The notes under the pieces were generated by a model. It did not search any database, was not told the origin of the DNA, and saw only the letters and a program-made list of their open reading frames with translations. Shown piece after piece: positions 49,152 to 61,865 of a stretch of DNA of 64,000 nucleotides; the stretch's first letter is position 1, and the number at the start of each line of letters is the position of its first letter. The position numbers and the translations under genes were made by a program. The stretch spans positions 7,843,129 to 7,907,128 of the forward strand of contig JAEMBT020000007.1 of NCBI GenBank assembly GCA_018873245.2. The letters run 5' to 3'. Source of the stretch: Archegozetes longisetosus. Taxonomy: Eukaryota > Arthropoda > Arachnida > Sarcoptiformes > Trhypochthoniidae.

Positions 49152-51428
49152 CTTCCCTTTCTTTTTTCTCTCTATTTCTCACTTTTTAGTCATTATATTA
49201 CCCATTTGTTAGTTTTAAACTAATCATCTTTTGCGCTTTTTCTATCTACACGTCAGTCAATACTTTTCGGCTTATAATCCATTCACTGCAATGCATAAGA
49301 GGTCGAGAACTTATTGACTAATGTGACTCTATTTTCTGTACTCTATGTTAATCTTTACTCCAATGCTTACTCATATGTTAACTTTCTCTAAGTTACTTTT
49401 GCTCTAAATAACTTGAAAGTGCATTCAAATGACTCCTTGTCAAACTTGCAAAGTTATGTCATTTAAACAATCCAACACTTATTATTTTGGTAGTATAGCC
49501 TAAATTATTAGAAATAGTTCTTTTAGCTATTGATTTTCTCAAACATAATTAGATCAAATTGGAGAAAAAAAATTGAAAAATAGTCCAAAAATAAATGTAT
49601 GCATACCTAACATTTAGGCTTTAGAATAATGATCGACAGCGTTGCTCAAAAACGCAACCATACAAATGATACTTCATAGAGAATAATTAGTCCGAATTTC
49701 AACTTTAACCACAAGTAAATCGATTCTATATCGGAAATTAACTAACCTTCTCTAATCTACTTTCTATTCGCTCTTTTCCTTCTCTCTAAACTTGCATTTA
49801 TTTTTGTTAGCTACTCTTAAATTATATCTTTTTGTCTTAATTAGTGTCACTATCAAATCTCTACTTTCATTACTTCTATAACTAAAGTACAATCAATTGA
49901 TTCACTCTGTATATTACTTATAGTGCTTGTCATCATTCGTTTAGTACAAAATATCATTTTAATTTCACTTCTAATTCGTTTCTAATTCATTTCTGTAGTC
50001 TTTAATAAAGGTATTCAAAAGTTACATTTTATATAATTTCAACTTTTCTGTTAGTCTGACTTTATTAAAAACAAGTTTTATGTTTATTTATTATTGTCTA
50101 AAATTATTACTAATAGGAGTTGTTAAAAGTTCTTATTATAAATTACGAAACTATAGAGAATGTACGTGAAAACAGTTGTTGCGCAAACTTTAATTAACAT
50201 TTCTGTATGTTTATGTGAAAACATTATTAAATCGGTGAACACTTCGTTCAAGCCAACTTTCATTATTAACACTTTGACTCCCAGTTTAGCTAACATTTTT
50301 TCACCTAAACTGCACTTAATTCAAGGTTTATACAGTCTGTTCTCTTTATGATCAGTATGTTTACAGTCAATTCTTGTTCATAATGGGCTTTTTTGCTCTA
50401 CATAAAGCACTCATATCTCATAAATCACAATCGCTATAGATAACCCTCTTATAGGCAAATGCTTTCAGCTCCATCGATCCATTTCTTGTAAATCGGTTTG
50501 ACTGTATCAAACTCAAGGTTAGACTATTGCTAGTGCTATGGCTTACAAGTTATCACAGTTTCAAAGTAGCGGTTCATTTCGTTTGACTCATTTTGACACC
50601 AGTTTCACATTTAGATCTGACAGAAAGCCAATCATAGTGTAACATTTGACCAAAAGTTTGTTAACTATGCATCAGATGCACTGAATGACCGCTCACTCAA
50701 CAACCTATCACATCATTGCATGACTTAGTCATCAAACTTGTCATTCAGATACAACTTGAAGGAGAAGATATTCAAATCTGTTAACTTGTTGTTTAGTTGG
50801 TTACTGTTATGCAAAAAGTTAATCAATACTTCGAGACTGAGATCATATTAAAGTGTGAGTAAATTTTTTAGTTATCACTATTTTGGGGTAAACAAGATTT
50901 AAGAGATTTAACATTTTATTACTTGTCGCGCACGTTTCACTCATAATCACTTATAAGACAACTCAAACACTTCTTGTAAACATCGAGTGTTCATATACTC
51001 ACTCTCAAACTTACTATCGAGTCTCAATTCATTTTCAGTTTTTATTTCCTAAATTCTTTCACTCTTTTAGTTTATTTTGTGTTCAGTTCAGTCTTAGTTT
51101 GCTTTGTCTTCACTTCAGTCTTAGTTTACTTTGTTTTCAGCTCAGTCTTAACTAAACGATTTTAATTTAATATTGAATTGAAGTTTATATCTAATAATTT
51201 TAATTGGTATCTGTTTTAAATAAATGTGTAGATTTTAAATGTTTTAAAATTAGGCCCAAATCTTGTGAAATACTGAAATAATTGATGCGCAAAATCAGTA
51301 GGAATTAAGCCATAGTCAGTAGCACTGAATCTAAAGAAACCCCCCTTTTGTCAGAATAAGTGCGACGAATCCGATAAAAAGCTTAAGAGAATCATTACAT
51401 CACTTATTATACGCCATTCGCACCTAAA
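49152..51428. other. Intergenic region, nicotinamidase / Hook-NHL gene
   Basis: I see no gene in 2.28 kb of AT-rich DNA. It contains only short open frames without motifs. The right part should hold the promoter of the Hook-NHL gene; a TTTAGTTT/CAGTCTTAG-type short repeat lies at about 51065-51145 (three imperfect units). Confidence 0.4.
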
Positions 51429-54400
51429 ATGAATGTCACTCTCACTCAAAGCCTTCACAAATGGGTATTTAACTATTTCTATTTCTTATTGTTTTCGTAA
51501 ACATTCGCCTCTTTTTTCATCACAATATCGTTTTCTTTTTATTTGTTTTAATACAAAATAGTGCGAAGTAATGCAAAATAATATTAAATAATATTAAATA
51601 TGCGAAAATAACATCGCATTCTATCTAACTATTTTGTATTACCTCTAGTTATTTTCAATTATTCAGTATTATCTCTAATCATTTTCATGTCGATTAACAG
51701 TTGAAAACATTCGCAATGAGTCGAACACAGGATTCAATTGAAAATAGTGCTCAAGATTTAAGTGATGGCCAATTGATTGCACACGTTCTCAACAACATGT
51801 ATGTTATTGTTTTGATTAATTTGATCTTTAGTTTCGTTTCGATTAATATCCATTTATTGTACTTCTACTCAGTGTTTGTTTAGAACTATTTTTAATCAAA
51901 TCATTGTTTATGTAATGAATGCGAAGAAAATTTGTTTTTATTTATTCTAATCAATAAGACATTTAGTTATTTGTATTACAATAAATATCAATATTATTGA
52001 AGTAATGGCTGATTGTATGCACTTGTAGTTCGCCCGCATTTTTCACCGAAGAATGGCTATCAACGATTAAAAGTAATAATGAAATGGATGAGAATGAAGA
52101 GGACGAAAATGACAATCGCGTGAAGAATTTGCAAGAAATTTGTGACAAAATAATAGAGTTTTATAGAGAAGTATTAGGCAAAGAAATTGAGGAGAATTTG
52201 AAACCGGATGTGAAGGCAATCGTATGTGATTTAAATAGTGAACAATTAGGTCTTTTATTGCGGCTCATCTTCGGCTGTGCCGTCAGTTCTGATGCTAAAG
52301 ATTACTTCATCAAAACCATTCTGGAAATTAACGATGAAGTGATCATGAATTGTCTCAAGAATAGCACTGAAGCCATCGATGGTTCAGATGTGGAAACTAT
52401 TATCAATACTAATAATAATTCAACTATTGATGTGTCAGAAGAAGACAAATCGAGTAATGCGTCTAATAATAACCTGAATAATGATTTGGTTAATGAAAAC
52501 AATTCGATGAATACGAATTTAACTCAAGTTTCTTCTGAAGACAAAGCCAAAGAATCATTCGCTCAATTATCTAATAATGATCTCGAAACTAAAGTGAAAC
52601 TATTGGAGGCCGAAAACTGCAAACTAATTAGTGAAAAGGAGAAGTTGGCGAAGTTGGTCGAACGTATGAATAAAACCGGTGTAGCAGTTGATTCGAACAA
52701 TACGACGAATGGACTAAACGAAGAGCTATTGATACGTTTGCAGAACAAAATTGAAAACTTACAGACAGAGAACTACAAATTGTCGGAAATGAAAGAAAAC
52801 TACCTGATGGATATCGAATTACTAAAAGAAGAGCTCAACAAAAGAGCTAATACTATTCAGTCGTTTGTTATAAATCGTGATGCAGTCGCAGGTGTTTGTG
52901 ATCATAGCCTGCTGTACAAACTGATAATAAGGTTAGTTCTGTTCATATAACTTAATTCAACTCCAACTAATCACTCCTCTACTCTAATTGATAGCCAACT
53001 CTTCTTTGATGGTCATCGCAATCTTGCTCTCACTCTTTCTGGCATTGAAAAGTTGAAACAAGTTTGTCCTCCTTCAGATCGTTTGCATAATTTGGTTGCG
53101 ATTGCGCTCAAAGCAGAAGGAGGTTTGTATAGTTTGTTTAATATTTATGGGGTTTGATGTAATCAAGTTATCACTAATTACTGTTTAATTAGATTCTCCA
53201 TCTTTGAGTGATGAGAGCATACATCCAATGAACTTAATTGATCTGGACTTTGAAGCTGATCGAAACTCGGCCTCATCGCGAGCCAGTCTTTATGAGACAT
53301 CTGCGAACAGAGAGTTCTTCAGAGGCCGTTCCTTTTCTCCTGATAACGAAACTCTTGTGGGTAACAATATTCACCAAGGAATGCTAGACATGGGACGTAT
53401 AATCGCGAAGAACTCATCAATCGGTGACCCAGTTCATAACATGACTCACGTCCACAGTAACGATTCATTGGCGTCACGATCGACTCCTGAGCTGAATATG
53501 TCAACATTTAGTCAGTCAGTGAACAATAGCCTGCGACCAATAACACCAAATTCTCGAGAGGTAGAATTGAGTGGCCAGTCAGGTTTGATTGGAAGCGCAT
53601 CGCATCAACTGGACTTAAGTGATCTCATAACTCAAATCAATTTGGCTCATTTGGCGTACTTCAATCCCGACCCGCAATCGGTTGCCTCCTCTTCAGCTAA
53701 CACACCATCTCCTACTCCTATTACCCCTTCAGTGCCTTTAGAGAACGGTGGGCTAGTTCTCAATGAAGCTGCTCTCAAGAATATCAGCCAATTGGCCAAA
53801 ATGAGCGCTAACGAAGTCCAAAATGGTTTAATGCCACCCAACTCTCCATCGCCGGCCTCTACCCTCGGTCGCAGTCCTTCGAATAATGGATCAAAACCTA
53901 ATGTCATGCAGATCAGATGCAAATTCGGTCAGTTAGGTGGACAAAAGGGTCAGTTCTCTTCTCCTCACGGATTCTGTCTCGGAGTCGATGAAGAAATTGT
54001 GATCGCAGACACTAACAATCACCGCATTTGCATTTTCGATAAATCAGGTTATTTTCGACTATAATTTGTTTACTATTTGAGTCACTCAACATTTTTTTCC
54101 TATCTTTAGGCGACTTCAAGCATTCATTCGGTGTTCCGGGAAAAGACGAGGCGCAGCTCTGGTATCCTAGAAAGGTATGCATCCATTCATCAATCATAAT
54201 TCGGGCTCCCATTTTTCTGTTTCAACAAATTTTAACCTAAAATAGCCACAGACTTGAGATTTAACTCATTCGGTTAAAACAGTTTTTAAAATAACTGTCA
54301 GAGCATTGAGTCATAGGAATGATTACAATTTTCATGATATTTAGTGATTGCTTTATCCGATATCAGCTGAATTGACAGATTTTAAATCCAATTTTAACCG

Positions 54401-55203
54401 AATTTTAAAGCTTTTTTGAATTTTTCAAGTATTCAAAACCAAACCCCTATTGAGAGTTTTCCGGATTTTTATTGCCGGACAAGAAAATGGGTTAAAACTA
54501 GAATTAGAATCGAAAATTGTTACTTGTATTGATATGGATTAATGTTGTAACATTTGATTGAAAGGTTGCAATAATCCGAACGCCGACGGGTCACAGCGCA
54601 ACGGCATCTCCTCGTTATGTAATCTGCGATCGCGGAGCAGAACGCAGTAGAATGCAAATTTTCACTCGTTCGGGACATTTCGTGCGCAAAATTGCGATTC
54701 GTTATATCGATATAGTGGCCGGTTTAGCGATCACTCCTAATGGACATATCGTAGCTGTAGATTCGGTTTCTCCGACAGTGTTCGTAATCGCAGAATCTGG
54801 AGATCTTCTTCGATGGTTTGATTGCAGTGAATACATGCGGGAACCGAGTGATATAGCAATCAATAACCACGAGTACTATATCTGCGATTTTAAGGGTCAC
54901 TGCGTTGTTGTCTTCAACGATGAAGGACAATATCTGAGAAAAATTGGTTGTGAAGGTCTGACTTCTTTTCCTAATGGAATAGACATCTCAGATGCTGGTG
55001 ATATATTGGTGGGAGACTCGCACGGAAACAGGTTTCATGTGGTGGTGTTCGACAGGACGGGAACTTTGATCAGCGAATTCGAGTGCCCATATGTAAAGGT
55101 GTCGCGTTGTTGCGGACTGAAGATTACAAGTGAAGGATATGTTGTGACACTTGCCAAGAATAATCATCACGTTCTGATCCTCAACACTCTCTACATTATG
55201 TAA
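51429..55203 (+). CDS. Hook domain - coiled coil - NHL propeller fusion protein
   Basis: I assemble seven exons: 51429-51464, 51701-51798, 52029-52931, 52995-53122, 53193-54047, 54110-54174 and 54565-55203. All junctions are GT-AG and in phase, giving about 907 residues. Residues 1-165 form a Hook (CH-like) domain: [53 protein letters not shown] and [16 protein letters not shown]. Short coiled coils follow ([38 protein letters not shown]), then a linker and a Ser/Asn-rich region. The C-terminal 290 residues form an NHL propeller of the brat/NCL-1/thin TRIM-NHL type ([44 protein letters not shown]). No RING or B-box is seen. Hook proteins link dynein to cargo; NHL propellers bind RNA or protein. 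Each domain is firm; a single transcript is inferred. Confidence 0.78.
51550..51641. repeat. Short inverted repeat in intron 1 of the Hook-NHL gene
   Basis: AATACAAAATAGT at 51551-51563 is repeated as its complement ACTATTTTGTATT at about 51628-51640, around AATATTAAAT direct repeats. It may be an old MITE or simple AT-rich coincidence. Confidence 0.35.
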
Positions 55204-55604
55204 GACGTATCTAAACATTTCAACGCAAACTATCAATTCACTAAATTTTAAACAAAGTTTTCGATCAATACAACGAGTTATAAGTTTAGTATATTTTTTA
55301 AATCCTATACTTTGGGTCCATTTATAGAAATTTTAGTCAAAAAGCAATACTAAGTTTTTATTTTTGAAGAAAGAGCAATAACTCTATTCTCTTAAGTACT
55401 TTGAATTATAGTTCTTAGAAATGCCAATACAGTAAAACCTCTAAATTTGATATTATAGTTAAATGGTTTTTAGAAAGGATACCAAATCCTACAACAAATA
55501 CATGACTTAATTGTTAACTTTTAAGAACCACTTAACTAGAAATAGAAGTTAGTTTTAATGCTTGAAGTACTTGAATAGTATAGGAATCAGTTGGAAGCAA
55601 ACAG

Positions 55605-55735
55605 ATTTAGCAGAGGTTTATCAGATGTCATTTTAGGAGGTGTTATCTTAGAAGATGTCATCATATTGGATGCCATCTTTGATGTTATGTTTGCAGGTGT
55701 CATCATGTTGGATGTCATCTTATTCGGTGTTATTT
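55605..55735 (+). repeat. Degenerate 15-bp tandem repeat
   Basis: About eight diverged units of the type GATGTCATCTTATTG follow one another. Because the period is a multiple of three the array opens frames on both strands, but the peptides are simple hydrophobic or Met/Thr repeats. Confidence 0.6.
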
Positions 55736-55850
55736 TTAAGAAGTTTAACCTTACAATATTTACCATTACATTTGCCACATTACTACTAGTCGAGTTATCA
55801 ATCATTCTATATCTTTATCAATATTTTTATTATGCAATTTTTTCCCACCT

Positions 55851-55881
<31 letters not shown>

Positions 55882-56349
55882 TCTAAATTTTCAATTTTCT
55901 TTCTATTACTCTTTTATTTGTTCTTGAAATCAATTTATATTTTCTTTAATTATTAGTTATCCTTTTGTCCAAATAATTTAAATGATACTCATATTTGCAA
56001 ATCAAACACTTCACACAAGTGCCATTTATTGTTGATTGAAAATATTATTTTAAAAATATTATAAACGTTATAAGATGATTCAAATTGAAGTTGATTTTTG
56101 ATTAGTGATCACATTTCTCAAGTCTTCCCCACTGAGAATATTCTATATCTATATCACCTTTTGCTTAATGACATTCCAATTTGTTGTAATATTACATATT
56201 TTGTTTTCAATCTATTGTAATATTACGTATTTTGATTTCATTTACTAGTAATTATTTCTTGTCTAGTCACTGGACAAATCAGTTTAATAAATATTTAATA
56301 TGTTATAACTAACTAACTCATCGAAAGTCGAAGCAATCGTTGCAGGGTT

Positions 56350-56455
56350 TTGAACAATGTATGTCGACATTGGTTTACAGCAATGTCTGTCGGCATTAAT
56401 TTTCAACTATCTATGTCGACATTGGTTTTCAACTATGTATGTCAACATTTCAAGC
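56350..56455 (+). repeat. Tandem repeat of about 28 bp, four units
   Basis: Units of the type CAACTATGTATGTCGACATT, each followed by GGTTTT-like spacer, recur four times with small changes. Each unit contains a TGTCGACA palindrome. Confidence 0.65.
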
Positions 56456-58355
56456 TTTATTTACTGCATTTTGATGTTCACGTTTTCAACGTTTTCAATT
56501 TTCAATTTATTATATATTTGGTTAATTTGTCAAAAGGATTTTTTAAGCCAAATTTAGTCAACGCCCGGAAGTCATAATTTTAATATTGGGCTATATTTTG
56601 TTCTTACGACTAGATTTATGACATTTACTACTATATAATCTAGTATTTAATTTACAAATTACAGTAATCTAATTAGATGTTAAATCTAATATTTTTTGTG
56701 CCCTTTTGGCCATTCATATTGCTATCATATATATTATATTATATTATATTCTATCTATTGTTACACTGAAAATTTTTGGCCCTTTTGGCTCTCACTTATA
56801 TGCGTTATATCAAACAAATGTCAATTTATTCTCTACTACAGTCCAACTGTTTAACTCATGTCGACTTAAGTGTTTCTTAGAAGCTCGTCAGATACTATTG
56901 AACCTCCATATTTGAGTTGTTGCTGATTTTAAGAACCACTTAGCTCTACCTGTTCCTGTTAAGCAGGTGTGACTGTACCCTATTTTCTGTGGAAGTAAAG
57001 ATACCTTTTGTATCTTTAATCAATACTACAAAATATATTTCTGTATTACACTTAGAAATCCGTATTGATAACCATTTATTGCAATCTATTTTTGCTTAAC
57101 ATATATTTTCATTATCTTAAAAGTTTAGTCATTGTTGATATACAATCACTTATATCTGTATACACTTTCTTTTGGTTTACTTTATTATAATTATACATTT
57201 TTGGCCTTATTATTAATAAAGTTTAAAGTCACTTATAATTTCATAAATTCCCTTCTAACTCATTTTTCTTTTTAATCTCGTTTGTTATAACTTTTGAGTA
57301 AACACTCACAACACAATAAATTGGAGCCAACTACTGTTCCTAAGACTTACACAAACAGCTCAGTCTAATTCAGATTCATATGGCACAGTATGAACTTATT
57401 TATCGCTAACAGCCTCGAATATAATACTAACTTAAATTAACAGATTTTGCTACTTTTCATTTAAAATTGGTTCATAATTTCATTATTAGTTCTTCATGCT
57501 TCTTGAAAGTAAGTTCAGTTAAGTCATGGCTCAATTTGGCTCCTATTACAGAACTAGTACTCGTCTACTAAATCATAACTTATTGTTATTACTCTAATTC
57601 TGCGTTTATAGCTCTTCAAACAGTTAACGAGTATTTGCCACGAAGTAGAAGTATAATAGAAATTAAAATTGTTGAAAATTAGGTATAGATTGTTATTAGC
57701 TTATTGATAAAGTTGAAAAGTGAAGCAAAATGATTGCATGTTCTAATCATAACAAGTTTGGCTAAAGAGTGTTTTGACCTTCAAACTTGAATAGAAGCCA
57801 GATCTGACCTAAATATAACTTGAGATCTGGACTAAAGTATGCTTTCCTCCTACCCTATATTATATCATCATATGTTATGCCCTTATGTTCTGCCTCACAC
57901 GTTATGCAGTTATATGTTATGCTCTTATGTTATTCAGTTATGTTATACCTTCACATCTTATGTCTTATTATGTAAAATTGATCGTTTCACTGCTAACCGT
58001 AAACTATTTAATACCCTATTGACAACTGCACTAAAAACTCAAAATGACGTTGTCTTCAAGAAGGCCAATGTCAGGGACCTTTAATGCTAAATCAACAATA
58101 TATAGACTCGAAATTAGATACTTTCACGTTAGGCAAGTGATAAGTACTGAAAACCCAGTTTTGTTATTAATGAATGAATAAATGATAAATGCACCGAACA
58201 GTGATATGACTATAAAACTGAAGCTGGTTAGTGAGAACATGAATATATTAAACAGTTCATCGTTCCTAATAACACATTTTATGTCAATTTCCAAATTCTA
58301 TCAAACTACTTCACTTAGAGCTCTATTAACTCATCTCAAACATCTTTCCTGCTTA

Positions 58356-58425
58356 AGACCTTTCATGATGAGGACCTTTCATGATCAGAACCTCTCATGA
58401 TCAGGACCTTTCTTGCTCAAGACCC
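58356..58425 (+). repeat. Tandem repeat of about 17 bp, four units
   Basis: The unit GACCTTTCATGATCAG recurs four times with one or two changes each, giving repeated TCATGA palindromes. Confidence 0.7.
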
Positions 58426-58497
58426 TACTAAATATATAACTTGCAAATACTATTAGCTTGACACATGAACTCTTAAGTGAAAACTAATCCACGTTTA

Positions 58498-58650
58498 CTA
58501 AATACCTATGCATTAGGGAGATTGTTGCAAATGACGGTCACGTTTGAGTTAAAGTTAGGTAATGCTGACTAGCAGATCTAAGCTTAAGTTAAATTTATAA
58601 AGTATTTAGACCATACTTTCCCTAATGCATACTAAGCCCCAAATACTACA
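58498..58650. mobile_element. Small MITE-like element
   Basis: AAATACCTATGCATTAGGGA on the left pairs with the reverse complement of the right end (AGTATGCATTAGGGAAAG, preceded by GTATTTGGGGCTT). Only about 20 bp pair well and no target duplication was fixed. Confidence 0.4.
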
Positions 58651-59139
58651 TAAAATCACTACTAATTCAGGATAACCTTGTTGACACAATCAGATTAAGA
58701 TTATTCGCTACTAAAATCTGATCTGACTTAAGCTAAACTGTAAAATTGAAACGTTTTAGTTATATTTAGAATCGATTCTTAGAACTGATTCAATTTCACT
58801 GTCGACTGTCGTGAAAGTATGGCAAAGTATTCACTCTATCAAATTGACTAAACAAGATTTGAAAACTTGTCGGTCCACTCTATGATCAGGTATTATATGA
58901 GAATTAGTTCACATCATCCCTCCGCTCAAACTTCTCATTTACTAACGCTTGTTATCTCTAACTTAATACTACTTTTTTCTCTTTGCTTTCTGACTCTCAG
59001 CAATCAAACACTCTTTTTGGTGATAGCTAACGGAATCAACTTTCTAATTTACAAATCTTCAAACCTTCATCTATTTCTCCAAATATGCCTTTGGCTAAAT
59101 TTTCGTGAAATCATATCAAATCCAGTCGAGTCTGCTTCA

Positions 59140-59242
59140 GAGTTCATATCGTGAAAATCATATTCACTTCAGAGTCCATTTCGTGAAAAGCATATTCACT
59201 TCTGAGTCCATTTCGTGAAAAGCATATTCACTTCTGAGTCTA
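59140..59242 (+). repeat. Tandem repeat of about 32-34 bp, three units
   Basis: Three units read CAGAGTCCATTTCGTGAAAA then GCATATTCACTT, with the first unit slightly diverged and the last two nearly identical. It lies about 140 bp upstream of the secreted-protein gene. Confidence 0.75.
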
Positions 59243-59384
59243 ATGACTGAATCAGTTTCATCTCAATGTAGAAAATGTTAAGAAGAAATAGTTTTCAAAT
59301 TGTTCTTAACATTGTCCATCAATCTAACAGAAACCGTTGTGAACTTAGCCAAAGTTAATATTTATTTTTGAATTTTGTGATAAA

Positions 59385-59774
59385 ATGATTTTCAACAATA
59401 AGTTTGTTTTGCCATCGATCCAGAAGAGTTTGGAAGTGTATGCGATAGTTGTGGTTTTCTATATAACAGTAATAGAATGTCAAGACTTTTATGGTGGATA
59501 TTTTAGTTATCATCCGGAGTATTTGCATGACTTGCCGGCACCTCATCACTATATGGGACCTATTCCTTTCGGTCTACCGATGGGAGGCTTTTCTATGAAC
59601 GGTAAAGGCCCTGCTTACGGACTTCAAGCTTATATCGTTCGTGGAGTCATTCCTTTCCCACTAACTGTTCAAAGCGTCTCAAATGTGGAACAATTTAGAT
59701 TTCCTACTCCTCTTCAGTACATTGAAGAGTTTGGCTCTTTTTTCAAAATCTTCAAGTTTTGGAGAAGAAGATAA
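59385..59774 (+). CDS. Small predicted secreted protein
   Basis: A single frame of 129 residues starts at the ATG at 59385. After a 17-residue N-terminal stretch comes a hydrophobic segment (VYAIVVVFYITVIEC), readable as a signal peptide with cleavage near Cys32, or as an anchor. The mature part is rich in Gly, Pro, Tyr and Phe (GGYFSYHPEYLHDLPAPHHY; GPIPFGLPMGGFSMNGKG) and ends basic (FKFWRRR). I recognise no family. The composition recalls small cuticle or secreted structural peptides, but that is a guess. The length alone is near the chance limit for this AT content; the low-stop, Gly/Pro-rich reading argues for a real gene. AATAAA lies at 60020-60025. Confidence 0.55.
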   Translation: MIFNNKFVLPSIQKSLEVYAIVVVFYITVIECQDFYGGYFSYHPEYLHDLPAPHHYMGPIPFGLPMGGFSMNGKGPAYGLQAYIVRGVIPFPLTVQSVSNVEQFRFPTPLQYIEEFGSFFKIFKFWRRR

Positions 59775-60474
59775 CTACTCTGAACCATTCAGTTTTTAAT
59801 TGAACTTTAGTTTGATGAAAGATTTGCTCAATTGTAAGCGTTTATAACTGGATCAATGATTTGATTGGCGCAAATCCAAGTCAAATGATTTGACTGACGA
59901 GTCAGAAAATCTTAAATTCATGTTTCAGAAAAGTTTATATAATTAGATTAGTTGATGATATGCTTGTTGTTTAAGTTTATATAAAATTACAACTGTTGTC
60001 GCATTTTTATTAATTTATTAATAAAATTTGATGCAAATTTCAGCTAATTATATATTTTTAGTTGTAATATAAAGATTGGGCTTCTGTTTAGTCATTCAAT
60101 TGTGTTAATCGTAAATCAAACTGAAGATAGAATTAAAACAGAAATCATTTCAAATATTGTAAACACCACTCTTTTAATAAATAAAGCAGCTATTCAATAC
60201 TTGTATTGTAACCAACAAAGCAGTTTTTAATCAAAACTATTTACGCTAAAAGTCATAGAGGATTAGATTGAAAGAAGATAATATAACATTTTCTAATAGT
60301 ATGAAACAATATTCAGAAAGATTAGAAACTATATTAGAAAAGTTGAAGTTAAAGAACCAATTTGTATGACCTGTTTTTGGTCAACAAACAACTGTAGAGA
60401 AGTGTATGGGTATAGTAATAATAATAATTTATTAGAAGTAGAATTGCAGCCAGGATTATATATTTATGGTGCCT

Positions 60475-60606
60475 TCAAATATTAGTTATAATATTAGTTA
60501 TAATATTAGTTATACATTGACTTGTCTGCTATATACCACTCACTTATATTCCTATCTATTCCAATTATATTCTTATACACTCCACTTATATTCATATCCA
60601 TTCCAC
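60475..60606 (+). repeat. Two adjacent short tandem repeats
   Basis: Three copies of ATATTAGTTATAA are followed, after about 30 bp, by three imperfect copies of a 24-bp unit containing CACTTATATTC and TATCCATTC. The array is non-coding. Confidence 0.6.
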
Positions 60607-61865
60607 TTTTCAGGTCAAAGCCTTAATATTGAAATCTTACTAAATAAATAATACTTATTTCACCTCTTTTCTAACTTTGTCTATAGAATTTTTCTTAACA
60701 ACTCAAAGGAATAACTCATAACGTTTAAGCTTTTTATCGTTGATCTAACTTTTCAATGGTGTAGATCTCAATTACTAGAATTACTGGCATTAAAAATAAA
60801 TAAACATTTATATCGATTGCTTTCATTCATTCTTAGTTAAAAAGCATATAAGCAAATAAATGAATAGCAACTTATCATTTTCAACAAACTCAACTTAAAC
60901 TTGAACCTAAAAATGAATAATTGATTTTGAAAAAACGTTTGTTAAAAAAGATAGTTTCAAAGAACAAATTTTTTGGGTCAACCTAACAACATTATGATAA
61001 ATTTAAGTTTATAACACTTCATTTTGTGAGTCATTAATTGCAAAAATTTTATCGATATCAATATCATAATAGAAATAATGAATAGTGTTTTAGACTAAAT
61101 TGTATACAATCAGTGAGTGGAAGAATAGAACGTACTCAGACTGCATGTGAATAAACTTTTACAGCTAAGTAGAATGATATGAACAACCAATACTAGAAAT
61201 AGTATATTACCAAATCTCAATCAATCCTCTATTCGTTCTATATCTATTTTCTATACTACTCATTGTTTTCTTACTAAATTATGTTTTTTTCCCAACATTT
61301 GTCCACTTTTCAAATATCAGTTTGAGAGTTGTTGCTCTGGAAAAGTAAACTTTAACTATAAGTTTGATTCGAACAATAGGTAGTTGCGTAAAGATTTTGT
61401 GAGAATAATTGAGAACATTTTTCAAAAGTCTTCTACAGTTTGTTATTAAGACTGAAGTAAACACCAAACCCAATTGTTCATAGCCATCCCATGGCTAACT
61501 TTTAAGATTTATATTTATAACTTTTTCACATTCTATTGATTTAGTTTTTTGATGCTTTCTCACTTGGACTTTGTTTTGATAGTTCTCTACAGTAAATATG
61601 ATTGATTCGCATTGGTTGCAGTTTTTCAATAGTCTCACTGCTACTACTCAATCGAAACTCGAAACCAATCATTTCATGTAACAAAATCAATTTAGGAATA
61701 ACTTTCAGATCATATTTGTTATGCTTTAGTTTTGTTTTAAGTCAAATTTCAACTCAATTCATTATTATTGAATCTTATTGAACTCAATGTTATTGTTTTA
61801 AATTTTCGGTTATACTAATGTTGTTTATTTATAAGTGAAAGATGCAGTCAAAATATTTGCTAATA

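Larger units (their letters stand above)
55204..59384. other. Gene-free, tandem-repeat-rich stretch
   Basis: About 4.2 kb with no gene I can support. A lone TACAGTAAAACCTC at about 55430, the end motif of the pogo-like MITE at 61866, is probably a decayed terminal fragment. Tandem arrays lie at about 55605-55735, 56350-56455, 57870-57970 and 58356-58425; a (TC)n run lies near 55860-55882; and a small inverted-arm element lies at about 58498-58650. Confidence 0.5.

Noticed and set aside
52930..52950. Ending the Hook gene at the stop at 52948 as a separate short gene
   Set aside because: A strong AAG|GTTAGT donor precedes the stop, and the downstream exon continues in phase after a typical 63-bp intron, so the stop is best read as intronic.
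55591..55956. 121-codon frame over the 15-bp repeat
   Set aside because: The first half is translated tandem repeat and the second half a (TC)n/T-rich run; not protein-like.
58867..59154. Hydrophobic frame of about 90 codons
   Set aside because: No motif, starts from a doubtful codon and runs into a tandem repeat; length is within chance for this composition.
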